A stretch of DNA of 64,000 nucleotides from Janthinobacterium aquaticum (GTDB lineage: Bacteria > Pseudomonadota > Gammaproteobacteria > Burkholderiales > Burkholderiaceae_D), in NCBI RefSeq assembly GCF_009208565.1, contig NZ_WFLK01000001.1, positions 496,001 through 560,000 on the forward strand, in the 5' to 3' direction. The notes below the pieces were generated by a model. That model was not told the DNA's origin. It saw only the letters and a list, made by a program, of their open reading frames with translations, and did not search any database. A program made the translations under genes and the position numbers. Below are positions 32,816 through 42,241 of this stretch, piece after piece; position 1 is the first letter of the stretch, and every line of letters begins with the position of its first letter.

Positions 32816-35800
32816 TCATGCTTTTTCCACCTTCACCAGGAAGGACTTGAATTCCGGTGTCTGCGAATTCGCATCCCCCACGCCAGGCGTCAGGGTATTA
32901 ATCAGATACCCGGGCTTGGTCAGGCCGGTAAAGCCCCAGTGCAGCGGCAGGCCGACGGTATGCACCGGCTTGCCTTCGATCGTCAACGCCTTGATACGCT
33001 TGGTGACGACGGCCTTGGCGATAATGTGGCCACGCTTGGACGACACGCGCACTTCGCCACCGGCAACCACGCCGATGCTTTTGGCCAGCTCTTCGCCGAT
33101 TTCAACGAATTGCTGCGGCTGGATAATGGCATTGAGCCGTGCATGCTTGGTCCAGTAATGGAAATGCTCGGTCAGGCGGTAGCTGGTTGCCACATGCGGA
33201 TACTCTTCATGCGTCCCGAACATTTTCCGGTCATCGGCAAACACGCGCGCACCAGGATTGCTGGTCGCCTGCGCATTTTTCGGATGCATCGGGTTGTAGC
33301 CGAGCGGATTTTCAAACGGCTCGTAATGCTCGGGGAACGGACCTTCGGCCATGGCGCCACGCGCAAAGAAACGCGCCACACCTTCGCCCAGCATAATGAA
33401 CGGACCCATGCCGTTTTCCGGCGGTTCGTCCACCTTGAAGTCGGGCACGTCAGCACCGCTCCAGTTGGTGCCGTTCCAGGCGATCAGCTTGCGGGTCGGA
33501 TCGAACGGCTTGCCTTTCAGATCGCACGAAGCACGGTTGTACAGCACACGGCGGTTGGCCGGCCATGCCCAGGCCCAGCCCAGCGTCTGGCCGATACCGG
33601 TCGGGTCGCTGTTGTCGCGCCGTCCCATCTGGTTGCCTGCCGGGGTCCAGCTGCCGGCAAAAATCCAGCAACCGCTGGTGGTGCTGCCATCGTCGCGCAA
33701 CTGGGCAAACGAGGACAATTGCTCGCCCTTCTTGACCAGCAGCTTGGTGGCGTCCTTTGGATCGTACAGATCGACCAGTGCCCGGCCGTTGAATTCGCGG
33801 GCGATCTCTTCCGGCTGCGGGCTATGCGGCTGCGCATAGTTCCACGTCAGGTTGACGATCGGGTCCGGGAATTTACCGCCTTCGGTCTGGTACATCTTGC
33901 GGATGCGCAGGAACAGGCCCGACATGATATCGAGGTCACTGCGCGCCTGGCCCGGTGGTTCGGCTGCCTGCCAGTGCCATTGCAGCACGCGCGAGGAGCT
34001 CACCAGCGAGCCGCGTTCTTCGGCAAAGCAGCTGGTCGGCAAACGGAACACTTCGGTCATGATCTTGGTCGGATCGACTTCGTGATACTGGCCGTGCGGC
34101 TTCCAGAATTCACCGGTTTCCACTGCCAGCGGATCCATGATGACGAGGAACTTGAGTTTCGACAGCGCTTCGGTCACCTTCTGCTTGTTCGGCGCCGACG
34201 CCAGCACGTTGAAGCCCTGGCAGATATAACCGGTCATCTTACCTTGATGCATGTTCTCGATGGCCTGCATCAGGTCATACGGCTTGTCGAGCTTGGGCAG
34301 GTAATCGAACGCGTAGTTGTTCTCGGCCGTGGCAAAGTCACCCCACCACGTCTTCATGAAGCTGACGTGGAATTTGCGGTAATTGCTCCAGTAGCTGAGC
34401 TGATTCGGACGCAGCGGCTTGGTGGCGCGCGCGCCGATATAGCCGTCGAAATCCTGCTCGCCCTCGTTGGGCAGCGTCATATAGCCTGGCAACAGGTTCG
34501 ACATCAGCCCCAGGTCGGTCAGACCCTGGATATTCGAGTGGCCGCGCAAGGCGTTCATGCCGCCACCGGCAATGCCCATATTACCGAGCAACAGCTGCAC
34601 CATGGCGCCGGTACGGATGGTCTGCGCGCCGGTCGAATGGTGCGTCCAGCCCAGTGCGTACAGGATGGTGCCGGCACGACCGGGCACGGCGGTCGAAGCA
34701 AGCGCTTCGGCAACTTTATGGAATTTCTCGGACGAGACACCGCACGTGCGCGTCACCATTTCCACGGTGTAGCGCGAATAGTGCTTCTTCATCATCTGGT
34801 ACACGCAGCGCGGATGCTCCAGGGTCGGATCGACCTTGGCGTAGCCATCTTCGCCGATTTCATAGTCCCAGGTGCTCTTGTCGGTGTACTTGCCTTTTTC
34901 CTTGTCGAAGCCCGAATACAGGCCATCTTCAAAGCCGAAGTCTTCGCGCACGATAAAGGGCATGTCCGTGTAATTGCGGACGTATTCGTGCTGGATCTTG
35001 TCGTTGGTCAGCAGGTAATTGATGATACCGCCGAGGAAAACGATGTCCGTGCCGGTACGCGTGGCGCAGTAGTAATCTGCCACGGATGCGGTACGGGTAA
35101 AACGCGGATCGACAACGATCAGCTTGGCCTTGTTATGTGCTTTTGCTTCCGTTACCCATTTGAATCCGCAAGGATGTGCTTCTGCTGCATTGCCGCCCAT
35201 GACCAGGATCACATCGGCATTCTTGATATCGACCCAATGATTCGTCATCGCGCCACGGCCAAACGTCGGGGCAAGACCTGCCACCGTCGGTCCGTGTCAT
35301 ACACGCGCCTGATTATCAAAGGTCAGCATCCCCATGCTGCGCACTGTCTTGTGGGTCAGATAACCGACCTCGTTGCTGCCGGCAGAGGCGGCCAGCATGC
35401 CGGTGGAGAGCCAGCGGTTGACGGTCTTGCCGTCTTCGGTTTTCTCGATCAGGTTGGCGTCACGGTCATCCTTCATCAGGCGCGCGATCTTGTCGAGCGC
35501 CACATCCCAGGAGATCGGCTGCCATTCCGTGCCGCCAGGTGCGCGATACTCGGGCACTTTCAGGCGGTTCGGGCTATGGATGAAGTCGATCAGGCTGGCG
35601 CCTTTCGGGCACAGCGTACCGCGGTTGACCGGGTGATCGGCGTCGCCTTCCACGTGGATAATGCTCGACACAGCGTTTTTCGCGCCGTCGCCCAGTCCGT
35701 ACAACAGTACGCCGCAGCCTACCGAGCAGTAAGGACAGGTATTGCGCGTCTCGGTGGTGCGAGACAGCTTGTATTGCCGCACTTCAGCCATGGCCGTGCC

Positions 35801-35887
35801 CGGTGCGAAACCGAGCATGGCCAGACTGGAGCCGGCAATGGTCGCGCCAGTTACCCGAAGGAACTGGCGCCTGGACATCTGAACCAT
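32816..35887 (-). CDS. fdnG: Formate dehydrogenase alpha subunit, selenocysteine-containing
   Basis: Catalytic molybdenum subunit of 1023 residues that oxidises formate to CO2 on the periplasmic side. The start carries a twin-arginine signal ([10 protein letters not shown]), then a [4Fe-4S] site (CPYCSVGCG, later CPKG). An in-frame TGA at 35299-35297 falls at residue 197 in the context RV-U-HGPTVAG, matching the Sec residue of E. coli FdnG (U196). A SECIS hairpin follows at once. The frame then stays open to 32816, so this is one gene and not two. AGAGG lies six bases ahead of the ATG. It heads the fdnGHI genes; fdhE, selA and selB lie downstream. Confidence 0.96.
35264..35289 (-). promoter_or_regulatory. 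Bacterial SECIS hairpin of fdnG
   Basis: On the mRNA a hairpin forms seven bases after the UGA. The upper stem GGCA/UGCC carries a GGUCU loop, a single bulged U lies below it, and a lower stem CGACGG/CCCGACG follows with one mismatch. The bulged U and the GGUCU loop are the features E. coli SelB needs, and the loop starts 19 bases after the UGA as in E. coli fdhF. This is strong evidence for Sec insertion. Confidence 0.88.
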
Positions 35888-35909
35888 ATCAGGCCTCTAT
35901 GATGTAAGG

Positions 35910-35952
35910 AACTTCGGCATGCCGGTGTGACTGCCACCGGTTTTCCGAAGTT
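35910..35952 (-). promoter_or_regulatory. Leader hairpin upstream of fdnG
   Basis: Perfect outer stem AACTTCGG/CCGAAGTT and inner stem CCGGT/ACCGG, ending about 20 bases before the fdnG start. There is no T run on the fdnG side, so it is not a standard terminator. It could be a leader structure that affects translation or mRNA stability; role unknown. Confidence 0.5.
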
Positions 35953-36016
35953 TTGTATGTAAAAAAAAGTCATGGAGCAGTCGCTACCGATATTCACAGC
36001 ATGAATTACAGAGTTT

Positions 36017-36030
36017 TTGCGCCATATCAA
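36017..36030 (-). promoter_or_regulatory. Partial FNR-type site upstream of fdnG
   Basis: TTGCG-CCAT-ATCAA matches the FNR consensus TTGATnnnnATCAA at 8 of 10 defined positions, with one half-site perfect. It lies 130 bases ahead of fdnG. No good -10 hexamer sits at the expected distance, so the call is tentative. Confidence 0.35.
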
Positions 36031-36401
36031 TGCATTTTACTCCTCAATAAGGCAACTGGTGCTGGCTGCTGGTTGTGACTACTTAGTGGAAACTACTTAT
36101 TGACCGGTAGCCCTGCTAAAATCCGCCTTGTATTGCGATAGTGAGCACCTGCACCTGTCATTATATTACATGCCTAAATAACATTATTATTGCTTTGAAA
36201 AACTATTTCTCCGTATCAATGCTATACTTCGCCGGCCGCTGAGCATCCAGCCAGTGCGCAACCACTTGCACCTCCCGGCCACAGCTTGCGTGGCCCGCCA
36301 TAGCGCCAGAAGCGCGGCGCCAGTTACCCCCGATTTCCCGTTCTGCAGCGCGACGACCTGCGCATTGCGGCGAATCCGACTGTTAAATTGCTAGGAACCA
36401 C

Positions 36402-38090
36402 ATGAAAAACCTGAATATCGGCAGCCGCCTCGGCGTCGGCTTTGCCGTCGTATTGCTGTTGCTTGCCGCCCTGACCGTCACCGCCATCGTGCGCATGCAA
36501 ACGGCCAGCGACCTGACCTACCGCCTGGTCCATACCAGCATCAAGAACCAGCGCATGGTAGCCGAATGGGCCAAGATCATCGAGATCAACAGCGTGCGCG
36601 GCGTGGCCACGTTTGAAATTACCAATCCGGTCGTGCTGGCCAAAATCGAAGCCGATCTGAAAGTATTTGCCCAGCGCTCCAGCGATCTGCAGGACAAGAT
36701 TGCCGTTTCGCTGCGCAATCCGGGCGTCAAGGCGCAGTTCGACGTGGTGCGCAAGGTGCGCACTGCCTATGTTGAAACGCGCGGCCGCGCCTTCAAGGCC
36801 AAGGCCGAAGGCGATATGGAACTGGCACGCAAGATTTTCGATGTGGAGCTGGCGCCCATCACGGTGGCCTACCAGGCCGAAGTCAAGCGCTTTGCGGAAA
36901 TGCAGATTGCCGCTGCCGACGGCGTAGCCGACAGCATCCTCGAGTCGTACACCAGCACCCGTTTGCTGCTGATCGAACTGGGCATCCTGGCCATTATTCT
37001 CGGCATCGGCTTTGCCTGGACCATTTCGCGCTCGATCACGCGTCCGATCCGCGCTGCCGTTCAGGTTGCTGAAACGGTAGCGGCCGGCGACCTGACCAGC
37101 CAGATCACGGTAAGCAGCCGCGATGAAACCGGCCAGCTGATGCAGGCGCTGAAAACCATGAACGACAGCCTGGTGGGCATCGTCGGCCAGGTGCGCAGCG
37201 GCACCGACACGATTGCCACCGCATCGAGCGAAATTGCAGCCGGCAACCAGGATCTGTCGTCGCGCACCGAACAGCAGGCCAGTTCGCTGGAAGAAACCGC
37301 TTCCTCGATGGAAGAACTGACCTCGACCGTCAAGCAGAATACCGAGCATGCGCGCGAAGCGAACAAACTGGCCGGCGACGCCGCCCAGATCGCCAGCCGC
37401 GGCGGCGCCGTGGTGGCCGAAGTGGTCACCACCATGGACGACATCAACAACTCGTCGAAAAAGATCGTCGATATTATTTCCGTGATCGACGGGATTGCCT
37501 TCCAGACCAATATTTTGGCGCTGAATGCGGCGGTGGAAGCAGCGCGCGCCGGCGAACAGGGCCGTGGCTTTGCGGTGGTGGCCACCGAAGTGCGCAACCT
37601 GGCGCAGCGCTCGAGTGCAGCGGCCAAGGAAATCAAGGATCTGATCAACGATTCGGTGCAGAAAGTTGACGCCGGCACCGTGCTGGTCGATCGCGCCGGC
37701 CGCACCATGGAAGAGATCGTGCAGAGCATTGCCTTTGTCACCTCGATCATGGGTGAAATCAGCAACGCCAGCGAAGAGCAAAGCGCCGGCATCGAGCAGG
37801 TGAACCAGGCCATTTCCGAAATGGATCAGGTTACCCAACAAAATGCAGCGCTGGTGGAAGAAGCCTCGGCAGCGGCCGAAGCGATGCAGGAACAGGCCAG
37901 CGCGCTGGCACAGGTAGTCAGCGTGTTTCGCCTGGACGGCGCGGCAGCCGTACCGGCAGTGAAAGTGGCCAAGGCTGCGCCCTTGAAAGCACCAACGCAG
38001 CCAGTCCGCAAGGCGCCGACCCTGCCCTCGCCTGCACCTCGCAGCGCGCCCAAGGCGACCAGTGGCGAAGGCGATTGGGAAGAGTTTTAA
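36402..38090 (+). CDS. Methyl-accepting chemotaxis protein
   Basis: Chemoreceptor of 562 residues in the inner membrane. TM1 is at about residues 11-32, followed by a four-helix-bundle (4HB_MCP) periplasmic sensor; TM2 is at about 188-208, then a HAMP domain and the cytoplasmic signalling coiled coil with the conserved tip [20 protein letters not shown]. The C-terminus is a Pro/Ala-rich tether ending GDWEEF. This resembles the xWxxF pentapeptide that docks the methylation enzymes CheR/CheB, so it is probably a high-abundance, Tar-like receptor. The ligand is unknown. Its stop overlaps the convergent unknown gene by four bases. Confidence 0.92.
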   Translation: MKNLNIGSRLGVGFAVVLLLLAALTVTAIVRMQTASDLTYRLVHTSIKNQRMVAEWAKIIEINSVRGVATFEITNPVVLAKIEADLKVFAQRSSDLQDKIAVSLRNPGVKAQFDVVRKVRTAYVETRGRAFKAKAEGDMELARKIFDVELAPITVAYQAEVKRFAEMQIAAADGVADSILESYTSTRLLLIELGILAIILGIGFAWTISRSITRPIRAAVQVAETVAAGDLTSQITVSSRDETGQLMQALKTMNDSLVGIVGQVRSGTDTIATASSEIAAGNQDLSSRTEQQASSLEETASSMEELTSTVKQNTEHAREANKLAGDAAQIASRGGAVVAEVVTTMDDINNSSKKIVDIISVIDGIAFQTNILALNAAVEAARAGEQGRGFAVVATEVRNLAQRSSAAAKEIKDLINDSVQKVDAGTVLVDRAGRTMEEIVQSIAFVTSIMGEISNASEEQSAGIEQVNQAISEMDQVTQQNAALVEEASAAAEAMQEQASALAQVVSVFRLDGAAAVPAVKVAKAAPLKAPTQPVRKAPTLPSPAPRSAPKATSGEGDWEEF

Positions 38091-38551
38091 AGCGGCTTGC
38101 GTTGCAGCGCTGTCGCCGTCTCGTCGATCAGTTTCGACAGCTCGCGCGGCAGCGGGCCGGCCAACAAGGCCAGCGCCAGCTGTTCCGGCTCGATCGCAGC
38201 ATCGGCCGGCAGGCCATCTTCAAAGCCGCCGACCATCACACGGCAGAAATGCGGCGACTGGGGCTGCGTTTCCAGATACCAGCAGCCGGCATGCTGCTGC
38301 ACGAAGTATTCCCCCACAAAGTAGCCGAGCATGGTCTTGACCCACTGCCAGCTTTCATCGCGGATAGTGATGGTGCGCATGGCCGCATCGATATACGGCA
38401 GGTATTCGGCCGCATTGGTCAGCACTTCGTGCGATGGCTGGATGCCGAGGCGCTCGACAAAGCTGACCAGCGAGGTACCCAGCGCGTCGTAATAGGCATC
38501 GAAAGCCTGCTGGCTTTCCTGTAATAATGTTTCTTGTTCTGCAGTCAGCAT
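38087..38551 (-). CDS. Conserved-looking protein of unknown function
   Basis: Protein of 154 residues that I do not recognise. It is soluble and has no signal peptide or membrane helix. It is rich in aromatic residues in the middle ([20 protein letters not shown], then CWYLETQP), with two Cys residues, and ends in a Leu-rich helix. Codon use looks like that of its neighbours, so it is probably a real gene. It lies 29 bases after the SulP gene start side on the same strand order and overlaps the chemoreceptor stop by four bases. No function is proposed. Confidence 0.6.
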   Translation of the reverse strand: MLTAEQETLLQESQQAFDAYYDALGTSLVSFVERLGIQPSHEVLTNAAEYLPYIDAAMRTITIRDESWQWVKTMLGYFVGEYFVQQHAGCWYLETQPQSPHFCRVMVGGFEDGLPADAAIEPEQLALALLAGPLPRELSKLIDETATALQRKPL

Positions 38552-38580
38552 GGTGCTCCGGATTTTCTTTTCAATAAAGG

Positions 38581-40068
38581 TCAGGCCACGCCGACATCGA
38601 CGCCGGCGCGCGCCAGCAAGGCATGGTTACGCTTGGACAAATGCGTGACCTGCACATGCTTGCCGGCTTTTTCATAACGCTCGTACAGCGATTCAATGGC
38701 GGCAATGGCCGAATGGTCGGCCATATGCAGATGGCGGCAATCGAGCACCACGCGCGCCGGGTCCAGAACCGGATCGAACAGTTCCTGGAAATGCGCGGTC
38801 GAGGCAAAGAACAGCGTGCCGTGCGGCACATACACGCGCTCGCCTTGCGTACTGTCATCGATATCGGCGCGCATCTCGCGCGCGTGCTGCCAGGCAAAGT
38901 TCAACGCGGCAATCACGATGCCGCAGCCCACGGCCACCGCCAGGTCGGTCAAGACGGTAATAATGGTGACAGCCACGATGACCAGCGCATCGTGCTTCGG
39001 CACCTTGCCCAGCACGCGCAGCGAACCCCAGGCAAACGTTTCCTGCGCCACCACGAACATCACACCCACCAGCGCCGCCAGCGGAATGCGCTCGATCAGC
39101 GGCGACAGAAACAGGATAAACAACAGGATCATCACGCCACTGGTCAGCCCCGACAGGCGCGAGCGACCGCCCGAACTCAAGTTGATCATGGTCTGACCGA
39201 TCATCGCGCAGCCGCCCATGCCGCCAAACATGCCCGAGACGATATTGGAGGCGCCCAGCGCCACGCATTCGCGGTTGGGCTGGCCGCGCGTTTCCGTCAT
39301 TTCATCGGTCAGGTTAAAAGTCAGCAGGGTTTCCAGCAGGCCCACCATGGCCATCAGCGCGGCATACGGGAAAATAATCTGCAAAGTTGCCATATTAAAC
39401 GGCACATCGGGCCAGTGCCACACGGGCAGGCCGCCGGCAATCTGCGCCAGGTCGCCCAGGGTGCGCGTCGGCAATTGCAGCACATAGCACAGTACGCCCA
39501 CGCCAAGAATGGCCACCAGCGCCGGCGGCGCGGCGCGCGTCAGACGCGGCAAAATATAGACAATCGCCATGGTCAGCGCCACCAGCGCGCTCATCACAAG
39601 TAGCGGCGTGCCCTGCAGCCAGCCATGGCCCTGCGCGGCCGGCTGGCGAAAGTGTTCAAGCTGGGCCATGGCAATCACGATGGCCAGGCCGTTGACAAAG
39701 CCCAGCATCACCGGATGCGGCACCATGCGGATTAACTTACCCAGGCGCAAAATGCCGAACAGCGCCATGATCATGCCGCTTAGCACCACGGTCGCCAGCA
39801 GATACTGCACTCCATGCTGCACCACCAGCGCCACGATCACTACCGCCATCGAGCCGGCCGCGCCCGAAATCATGCCGGGCCGCCCGCCAAACACGGCCGT
39901 CATGGCGCAGATAATAAAGGCGCCATACAAGCCCATCAGCGGATTGAGGTGCGCAACGAGCGCAAAGGCGATGCATTCAGGCACCAACGCAAACGAGGTG
40001 GTCAGGCCGGCGAGGAAATTCTTTTGTATATTCGGGAACCATTCGGCCCGAAAGGTATTGCTCATCAT
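38581..40068 (-). CDS. SulP family anion transporter with STAS domain
   Basis: Inner-membrane anion transporter of 495 residues. About ten to twelve hydrophobic segments run to residue 385, with SulP features such as GLTTSFALVPECIAFALVA near residue 20 and GGMGGCAMIGQTMINLSSGG near 270. The C-terminal part (from about residue 400) is a short STAS domain (VVLDCRHLHMADHSAIAAIE). Family members carry sulfate, bicarbonate or dicarboxylates; the substrate cannot be told by eye. An ATG one codon later is an equally good start. Confidence 0.88.
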   Translation of the reverse strand: MMSNTFRAEWFPNIQKNFLAGLTTSFALVPECIAFALVAHLNPLMGLYGAFIICAMTAVFGGRPGMISGAAGSMAVVIVALVVQHGVQYLLATVVLSGMIMALFGILRLGKLIRMVPHPVMLGFVNGLAIVIAMAQLEHFRQPAAQGHGWLQGTPLLVMSALVALTMAIVYILPRLTRAAPPALVAILGVGVLCYVLQLPTRTLGDLAQIAGGLPVWHWPDVPFNMATLQIIFPYAALMAMVGLLETLLTFNLTDEMTETRGQPNRECVALGASNIVSGMFGGMGGCAMIGQTMINLSSGGRSRLSGLTSGVMILLFILFLSPLIERIPLAALVGVMFVVAQETFAWGSLRVLGKVPKHDALVIVAVTIITVLTDLAVAVGCGIVIAALNFAWQHAREMRADIDDSTQGERVYVPHGTLFFASTAHFQELFDPVLDPARVVLDCRHLHMADHSAIAAIESLYERYEKAGKHVQVTHLSKRNHALLARAGVDVGVA

Positions 40069-40337
40069 TGATCAGTATCCGGTTTGAAGCAAACAATGGC
40101 AGGCTTGCTGCCGTGAAATCAGGCGTACCGATACAGCTGGCTGGCGTTGAACCGCTGGCCACGCAAATCCCGGTCGAGATTGGGAATTTATAGGGAATCG
40201 CTCACTACATCGGTATGGCGCACAGGTCGGATCAATCGGGTTAGCACGACAGCATGGCCGGGCAGGCGCGAGTATACAAGACTGGCGCAAGACAGGCGCA
40301 AAACACTCGCAAGACGACCGCAACTGCCCGGGCAGGC
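40069..40337. other. Intergenic region upstream of the SulP gene
   Basis: No gene is seen here. It should hold the SulP promoter. At 40222-40250 there is a worn remnant of the REP-like family (ACAGGTCGGATCAATCGGG). Confidence 0.4.
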
Positions 40338-40373
40338 AAAAAAATAGCCCACTCGAAAGTGGGCTATTTTTTT
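40338..40373 (-). terminator. Terminator after the tRNA cluster
   Basis: Perfect stem ATAGCCCAC/GTGGGCTAT with a six-base loop, flanked by A and T runs, so it can work in both directions. On the minus strand it ends the tRNA-Gly/tRNA-Cys transcript, five bases after the tRNA-Cys CCA end. Confidence 0.9.
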
Positions 40374-40377
40374 CATC

Positions 40378-40451
40378 TGGAGGCGAGGACGGGAATCGAA
40401 CCCGTCTAAACGGCTTTGCAGGCCGCTGCATAACCTCTTTGCTACCTCGCC
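40378..40451 (-). tRNA. tRNA-Cys (anticodon GCA)
   Basis: 74 bases including encoded CCA. The minus strand starts GGCGAGG and ends CCTCGCCTCCA; the anticodon loop is CTGCAAA. It is the last tRNA of the cluster. E. coli also has a Gly-Cys tRNA pair downstream of pgsA. Confidence 0.96.
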
Positions 40452-40491
40452 TGAGGAACTGCTGCGATGTGTTTTTCGGCACATCTGAAAC

Positions 40492-40567
40492 TGGAGCGGG
40501 AGAAGAGTCTCGAACTCTCGACCTCAACCTTGGCAAGGTTGCGCTCTACCAACTGAGCTACTCCCGC
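40492..40567 (-). tRNA. tRNA-Gly (anticodon GCC), copy 1
   Basis: 76 bases with encoded CCA; starts GCGGGAGTAGCTCAGTTGG; anticodon loop TTGCCAA. It lies between the internal terminator and tRNA-Cys. Confidence 0.97.
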
Positions 40568-40612
40568 ATGGAGCTTTACTGCATCACGCTGCACCATCAC
40601 ATGGCGGCGGAT

Positions 40613-40642
40613 AAAAAAAGGAAGCCAGCTGCGCTTCCCTTT
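40613..40642 (-). terminator. Internal terminator within the tRNA cluster
   Basis: On the minus strand the stem GGGAAGC/GCTTCC with flanking AAA/TTT pairs is followed by seven T. It stands between tRNA-Gly copy 2 and copy 1, so it would end or reduce transcription after four tRNA-Gly genes. Confidence 0.72.
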
Positions 40643-40649
40643 AGAATTC

Positions 40650-40725
40650 TGGAGCGGGAGAAGAGTCTCGAACTCTCGACCTCAACCTTGGCAAGGTTGC
40701 GCTCTACCAACTGAGCTACTCCCGC
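40650..40725 (-). tRNA. tRNA-Gly (anticodon GCC), copy 2
   Basis: 76 bases, same sequence as copy 1 as far as can be read, with encoded CCA. Confidence 0.97.
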
Positions 40726-40780
40726 ATTGGAGCTTCTATTTTCTGCTGCTGCCACTAACCTGACTGCTTCCAGCTTGCGC

Positions 40781-40856
40781 TGGAGCGGGAGAAGAGTCTC
40801 GAACTCTCGACCTCAACCTTGGCAAGGTTGCGCTCTACCAACTGAGCTACTCCCGC
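40781..40856 (-). tRNA. tRNA-Gly (anticodon GCC), copy 3
   Basis: 76 bases, same sequence as copy 1 as far as can be read, with encoded CCA. Confidence 0.97.
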
Positions 40857-40915
40857 ATCTGAACAACTATTTTACTGCTTTTCAACCTCGTTTACAACTG
40901 CGCCCAGTGAATCAC

Positions 40916-40991
40916 TGGAGCGGGAGAAGAGTCTCGAACTCTCGACCTCAACCTTGGCAAGGTTGCGCTCTACCAACTGAGCTACTCCCGC
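40916..40991 (-). tRNA. tRNA-Gly (anticodon GCC), copy 4
   Basis: 76 bases, same sequence as copy 1 as far as can be read, with encoded CCA. Confidence 0.97.
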
Positions 40992-41082
40992 AGTGGACAA
41001 CATTGTATCAGAAGCTCTACTACATCGCCAGTACTACTTTTTCACTGCAACTGCTGTTTTACCTATGACACTTCCAGAAAAC

Positions 41083-41158
41083 TGGAGCGGGAGAAGAGTC
41101 TCGAACTCTCGACCTCAACCTTGGCAAGGTTGCGCTCTACCAACTGAGCTACTCCCGC
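41083..41158 (-). tRNA. tRNA-Gly (anticodon GCC), copy 5
   Basis: 76 bases, same sequence as copy 1 as far as can be read, with encoded CCA. It is the first of the cluster to be transcribed. The 386 bases between it and pgsA hold no gene, only repeats. Confidence 0.97.
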
Positions 41159-41310
41159 GTCATCAACAACAGGCCAGCATTATAGAGGTATTACAGAGGG
41201 TGTCAATGGGATTTTGGCGGCTTCTCCTATGGACTATCCAGGGACCGCAAACATACGAGAACAAGCAAACCACCAATGCCCAAAACACCCCTCGTCCCCG
41301 GCAAAGGCAT

Positions 41311-41439
41311 TCCGGGCCAAGCGGGGCTGAAAAATGTCGAGGGCAAGGCGCAGCGACGAAGACAGTACGCCAGTACGGCGAGGAGCTGCAACGCCGCCAT
41401 CGGCATTTTCTCAGCCCCGCGTCTCCGGCCCGCAGTTTT
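41311..41439 (+). repeat. ~125-bp inverted-repeat element (copy B)
   Basis: Matches 6384-6508 in the opposite orientation with few differences. The ends CCGGGCCAAGCGGGGCTGA and TCAGCCCCGCGTCTCCGGCC are inverted repeats. The flanks differ from those of copy A, which marks the element limits. It lies between pgsA and the tRNA-Gly genes. Confidence 0.75.
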
Positions 41440-41474
41440 TACGCTTTCAAGCGCAGAGATACGCAAGCGCCTAT

Positions 41475-41513
41475 TGTGTCGGATTACGTCCCTTCGGGAC
41501 TAATCCGACCTAC
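41475..41513. repeat. REP-like palindromic repeat (copy 5)
   Basis: Hairpin unit GTCGGATTACGTCC...GGACTAATCCGACCTAC just after the pgsA 3' end side and 36 bases from the inverted-repeat element. Same family as 2781-2874. Confidence 0.8.
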
Positions 41514-41544
41514 CCGACGTACCCGACCCACCCGACATACGGGA

Positions 41545-42129
41545 TCAATGCAGATTGCCGGCCTTTTCCTTAATCAGGGGCCATGCCAGGCGCAGGTAAT
41601 AGAACATCGACCAAACCGTCAGCACGCAAGCGAGCCACAAAAGCTTTTCACCCCAGACATGGGTATCGATCGCGCCAAAGATCACCTCGTGATACAGCAG
41701 CAACGGAATGGCGGTCATCTGGGCGGCGGTCTTGATCTTGCCGATCGAGCTGACCGCCACCGATTTGGACGCGCCGATCTGCGCCATCCATTCGCGCAGC
41801 GCCGAGATGGTGATCTCGCGGCCGATAATAATAAAGGCCAGCACGGCGTTGACGCGGTCGAGCTGCACCAGTACCAGCAAGGCGCCGGCGACCATCAGCT
41901 TGTCGGCCACCGGGTCGAGGAAGGCGCCAAAGGCTGAGGTCTGGTTCCAGCGGCGCGCCAGAAAACCGTCAAACCAGTCGGTCACGGCGGCAACGATGAA
42001 GACCAGCGTGGCCACCAGGTTCTGGTCGCCATGCAGCAGCATCGACGGCGGCAGGTAAAACACGCCGACCACCAACGGGATCAGGGCCACGCGCAGCCAG
42101 GTCAGGAGAATGGGAATATTAAAAGGCAT
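41545..42129 (-). CDS. pgsA: Phosphatidylglycerophosphate synthase PgsA
   Basis: Membrane enzyme of 194 residues that makes phosphatidylglycerol phosphate from CDP-diacylglycerol and glycerol 3-phosphate. The CDP-alcohol phosphotransferase motif is visible as DWFDGFLARRWNQTSAFGAFLD (Asp residues at its start and end bind the metal), with about four hydrophobic segments. The frame is open upstream, but the ATG at 42129 gives the usual start MPFNIPILLTWLR. It follows uvrC, as in many proteobacteria, and precedes the tRNA-Gly genes. Confidence 0.93.
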   Translation of the reverse strand: MPFNIPILLTWLRVALIPLVVGVFYLPPSMLLHGDQNLVATLVFIVAAVTDWFDGFLARRWNQTSAFGAFLDPVADKLMVAGALLVLVQLDRVNAVLAFIIIGREITISALREWMAQIGASKSVAVSSIGKIKTAAQMTAIPLLLYHEVIFGAIDTHVWGEKLLWLACVLTVWSMFYYLRLAWPLIKEKAGNLH

Positions 42130-42241
42130 AGTAAGACAATCGGCCGACGGATAAAGTGAACAAAACGCCACACATCACGGGATGATATGGCGCACGCATA
42201 GTAACCTATTCCAGTTGCTGGCAGCCGCACCGGCTCGTGCA

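Larger units (their letters stand above)
35888..36401. other. Divergent intergenic region fdnG / chemoreceptor
   Basis: Holds no gene. Near fdnG it has the leader hairpin at 35910-35952 and a partial FNR-type site at 36017-36030. The half nearer the chemoreceptor gene (36100-36240) is AT-rich compared with its surroundings and is the likely promoter region, but no convincing -35/-10 pair with normal spacing was found. Confidence 0.5.

Noticed and set aside
35297-35299. fdnG as two genes or a pseudogene broken by a stop codon
   Set aside because: The TGA is at the conserved selenocysteine position, a SECIS hairpin follows, and selA, selB and tRNA-Sec are present.
32678-35902. 1074-codon open frame on the plus strand
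   Set aside because: It is the antisense shadow of fdnG. The minus-strand product has a Tat signal, iron-sulfur and Sec motifs, while the plus-strand translation matches no family.
40492-41158. The regular repeats as a CRISPR array
   Set aside because: Each repeat is a full 76-base tRNA-Gly with cloverleaf and CCA end, and the spacers differ widely in length.
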